Assembly (NCBI GenBank): GCA_021202835.1
Contig: JAJQCI010000097.1
Coordinates: 1 to 17,787 of the forward strand
Reading direction: 5' to 3'
Origin: Clostridiales bacterium
GTDB taxonomy: Bacteria > Bacillota > Clostridia > Lachnospirales > CAG-274
Length of the DNA stretch: 17,787 nucleotides
Shown here: positions 15,913 to 17,787 of the stretch, one piece after another
How the letters are laid out: every line of letters begins with the position of its first letter
Position numbering within the stretch: position 1 is the stretch's first letter
Position numbers and translations under genes: made by a program
The notes under the pieces: generated by a model
What the model was told of the DNA's origin: nothing
What the model saw: the letters and a program-made list of their open reading frames with translations, nothing else
Database searches by the model: none

Positions 15913-16344
15913 ATGGATGAAATTATAAAATGGCTTATAATATTTATAGTGCTTCTGGTGATAGAGATAGTCACCGTGTCTCTTATTTCAATTTGGTTTT
16001 GCGTAGGCGCTGTGGCGGCTATGGCGGCGGCTTATCTGGGCTTCGGCCTTGAGGTTCAGCTGGGGGCCTTTGCCCTTGTGTCGGCTGTTTCACTTATTGC
16101 CGCAAGACCCCTCAAGAAGCACGTTAAAAAAGCCGTTCAGCCTACGAATGTAAACGCTCTTGTGGGTAAAATAACATATGTAACGTAGTACAAGGAAACC
16201 AAGGCCGCCAAGGGCGAGATTAAAAAAACCAACGTTTTTAATTGGGCAAAAAGCCTAACCGGCCGGCCGCTGCCAAAAGGTACTAAGGTAACTATTAAGG
16301 AAATCAAGGGAGTTAAAGCGCTGGTAGAAGAAGCCGGCGAGTAA
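15913..16344 (+). pseudogene. nfeD: NfeD-family membrane protein interrupted by an in-frame amber codon
   Basis: Start ATG 15913 is preceded by AAAAGGAGGGGAG (15895-15907 region); an upstream in-frame ATG at 15889 lies before that site. Codons 1-91 give a short NfeD: two TM segments or a helical hairpin (about 4-24 and 28-65, LIIFIVLLVIEIVTVSLISI) then KPLKKH-type basic linker and NVNALVGKITYVT. TAG at 16186-16188 stops it. The same frame then runs 51 codons to TAA at 16342 and reads as the missing NfeD OB-fold end (GEIKKT, NWAKSLTGRPLPKGTKVTI, IKGVKALVEE). Homologues usually have Glu at the TAG position, so GAG to TAG is the simplest change. NfeD normally partners the SPFH protein that follows here. 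Result: a truncated protein unless the codon is read through. Confidence 0.8.
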
Positions 16345-16357
16345 AGGAGGAGACATT

Positions 16358-17239
16358 ATGATAGCATTTCTGGTTTTGATTATTTTAATTATTTGGCTTG
16401 TGGCTATGAACATCAAAATCGTTCCCCAGGCACACGCCTATGTTGTTGAAAGACTTGGGGCCTTTTATCAGGTTTGGGACGTTGGCCTTCACTTTGCCAT
16501 ACCCATTATAGACAAGGTTTCGAAGAAAATCGTTATGAAGGAGCTTGTAGCGGACTTTCCGCCCCAGCCTGTTATAACCAAAGACAATGTAACAATGCAG
16601 ATTGACACTGTTATATATTTACAGGTCACAGATCCCAAGCTTTACACCTATGGCGTTGAGAACCCTATGAGGGCCATCGAAAACCTCACAGCCACAACTC
16701 TGCGTAACATTATAGGCGAGCTTGAGCTTGACCAGACTCTTACCTCAAGAGACATCATAAATTCCAAAATGCGTCTTATTCTGGACGAAGCCACCGACCC
16801 CTGGGGAATTAAAATAAACAGGGTTGAGCTTAAAAACATTATGCCGCCGGCTGAAATTCAGGATTCTATGGAAAAGCAGATGAAGGCAGAAAGAGAAAGA
16901 CGTGAAAAAATCCTTCAGGCGGAAGGCGAAAAGAGAAGCGCCGTTCTTGTTGCAGAAGGCAAGAAGGAATCAGCTATTTTAGCGGCAGAAGCCGACAAGG
17001 AAGCTAAAATCAAGGTTGCGGAAGGTGAAGCTGAGGCCATAAGAATAGTTCAGGAGGCCAGAGCCCTTGCAATTAAAATGATGAACGAGGCTAACCCCAC
17101 AGAAAAGGTTCTTACGCTTAAAAGCTTCGAAACCTTCGAAAAGGTGGCCGACGGCAAGGCAACCAAAATTATCGTTCCCTCTGATATTCAAAACATGGCC
17201 GGAACAATAACCGCCTTGGCCGAAACCCTGAAGAAATAA
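16358..17239 (+). CDS. SPFH/Band 7 (stomatin-prohibitin, QmcA/YbbK-type) membrane protein
   Basis: 293 residues; AAAGGAGGAG lies just upstream of the ATG. An N-terminal membrane anchor (about 1-18), then an SPFH domain (about 20-165: IVPQAHAYVVERLGAF, DVGLHFAIPIIDKV, TKDNVTMQIDTVIYLQVTDP, NPMRAIENLTATTLR, LDQTLTSRDIIN, WGIKINRVELKNIMPP), then an Ala/Glu/Lys coiled coil (about 170-245, with KQMKAERERREKILQAEGEK and related repeats) and a C-terminal alanine-rich tail (TALAETLKK). These proteins form ring-like scaffolds at ordered membrane regions and work with NfeD, encoded 14 bases upstream. Because that NfeD is interrupted, the partner complex may be altered. Confidence 0.96.
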   Translation: MIAFLVLIILIIWLVAMNIKIVPQAHAYVVERLGAFYQVWDVGLHFAIPIIDKVSKKIVMKELVADFPPQPVITKDNVTMQIDTVIYLQVTDPKLYTYGVENPMRAIENLTATTLRNIIGELELDQTLTSRDIINSKMRLILDEATDPWGIKINRVELKNIMPPAEIQDSMEKQMKAERERREKILQAEGEKRSAVLVAEGKKESAILAAEADKEAKIKVAEGEAEAIRIVQEARALAIKMMNEANPTEKVLTLKSFETFEKVADGKATKIIVPSDIQNMAGTITALAETLKK

Positions 17240-17279
17240 GCTTCGGTTTATGTATGTATAAGAAAGGAAGTATGTTCTT

Positions 17280-17405
17280 ATGAAAAATCCTGACAAATTT
17301 CCTAACGCCGACACAATAGAAGCCATAGAAGAATTGGAAAAAGGCGGCGGCTTTAAGTTTGAAGGAACTACAGAGGAGCTTTTTGCCGTATTGACGGAAA
17401 GTTAA
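17280..17405 (+). CDS. 41-residue protein resembling the toxin-binding tail of RelB/DinJ antitoxins
   Basis: ATG 17280 with AGAAAGGAAG upstream (17261-17270). The product begins MKNPDKFPNADTIEAIEEL and ends TTEELFAVLTES. The pattern P-N-x-x-T-I-x-A-I-E-E, a Gly-rich bend, then x-x-E-E-L-x-x-x-L matches the C-terminal, toxin-wrapping half of RelB/DinJ antitoxins. The N-terminal ribbon-helix-helix DNA-binding half is absent; no frame upstream supplies it, as the SPFH gene ends only 40 bases before. It could be a stand-alone neutralising peptide or a remnant. The next gene is not a recognisable RelE-type toxin. Confidence 0.6.
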   Translation: MKNPDKFPNADTIEAIEELEKGGGFKFEGTTEELFAVLTES

Positions 17406-17431
17406 TTTTGAAATATAAGAGAGGTAATTAT

Positions 17432-17680
17432 ATGTACACTATGTCGGAAACTACAAAAAAAAATTTGGAAGAATCTTTAGGTATCAGTCTGCCTGAGCTT
17501 AGCAAAGTGTCGGCAGACGAAGAAAGAGAATGGATAGAAAAAAAGATAGGCAAAAAGCTGACTTTCAGTAAAAAAAGAAAGCATAGAATAATCGGCAGAA
17601 GAAATCCTTTGCTTTCAAGAAAAAGAATCTGTACGATTGAAGATCTTGAAGAAAAAAGCATTGAGCTGTTTGGAGTTTAA
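17432..17680 (+). CDS. 82-residue basic protein of unknown function, possible toxin-antitoxin partner
   Basis: Start at ATG 17432 with GAGAGG upstream; the open frame begins 24 bases earlier without a ribosome site. The N-terminal half is acidic and helical (MSETTKKNLEESLGISLPEL, SADEEREWIEKKIG), the middle strongly basic (KLTFSKKRKHRIIGRRNPLL), the end acidic again (TIEDLEEKSIELFGV). I recognise the R-I-I-G-R-x-N-P-L-L-x-R-K-R pattern as belonging to small clostridial proteins but cannot name their function. It lies 26 bases after the RelB-like peptide gene, so the two look like one operon. No signal or membrane segment. Confidence 0.65.
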   Translation: MYTMSETTKKNLEESLGISLPELSKVSADEEREWIEKKIGKKLTFSKKRKHRIIGRRNPLLSRKRICTIEDLEEKSIELFGV

Positions 17681-17787
17681 ATACAGACTCATCTGTCAAG
17701 GTATATAATCCAAGATAGCAAAAAGGGCCGAGATACAAAACATTTGTAACGAGGGCGAAATATATTTGTTATACGAAACATCATATA
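17681..17787. other. Gene-free right end of window
   Basis: 107 bases to the window edge with no supported gene. Near-repeats ATTTGTAACGA and ATTTGTTATACGA occur within the last 50 bases and could be part of a promoter or operator for a gene beyond the edge; nothing firm. Confidence 0.3.

Noticed and set aside
17700..17787. Start of another gene at the right edge (open frame reading KIAKRAEIQNICNEGEIY)
   Set aside because: There is no start codon or ribosome site within view after the TAA that precedes it, and the window ends too soon to judge.

Overview
The window reads as a chromosomal segment of a low-to-moderate GC, Gram-positive anaerobe of the class Clostridia (Bacillota), probably a plant-polysaccharide degrader related to Lachnospiraceae. 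The support is strong AGGAGG-type ribosome binding sites, an sua5-ywlE-rpiB-upp order that resembles the Bacillus ywl/upp region, a type I dockerin, an Rpn-type gene remnant and a stand-alone nfeD/SPFH pair. Family-level placement is inference. No tRNA, rRNA, CRISPR array, riboswitch or intact insertion sequence was seen, and no gene-free stretch exceeds 300 bases.

Layout. (1) At 161-949 (minus) is an AraC-type regulator. It is divergent from a rightward operon (1067-6462) encoding a secreted rhodanese-like protein, a 1322-residue secreted GH3 glycosidase with several accessory modules, and a small secreted dockerin protein. Two TATACTTT half-sites exactly 21 bp apart lie in the divergent promoter region and are a good candidate AraC operator. 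The operon ends at a strong hairpin (6487-6534) shared with the convergent rsuA gene. (2) From overlapping divergent promoters at about 7318-7361, rsuA (16S rRNA pseudouridine synthase) runs left. A conserved small protein coupled to radA, then a SEC-C protein, sua5 (tRNA threonylcarbamoyladenosine synthesis), ywlE (protein-arginine phosphatase type), rpiB and a divergent upp run right. (3) A 5'-truncated Rpn-family gene lies between upp and tagO. (4) tagO (cell-wall glycan initiating transferase) overlaps a class I/II aminotransferase gene and is followed by an unrecognised two-TM protein. (5) An nfeD gene carrying an in-frame amber codon precedes its usual partner, an SPFH (stomatin-like) membrane scaffold. 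(6) The window ends with a 41-residue protein resembling the toxin-binding tail of RelB/DinJ antitoxins and an 82-residue unknown basic protein.

Most interesting points: the amber codon splitting an otherwise readable nfeD in a window where none of 20 gene ends uses TAG; the headless RelB-like tail with its unknown partner; the secreted CxxC/rhodanese protein and orphan dockerin in a GH3 operon; and unusual motif residues in Upp and RpiB. I did not find a clear multi-gene defence or biosynthetic system of a new kind.
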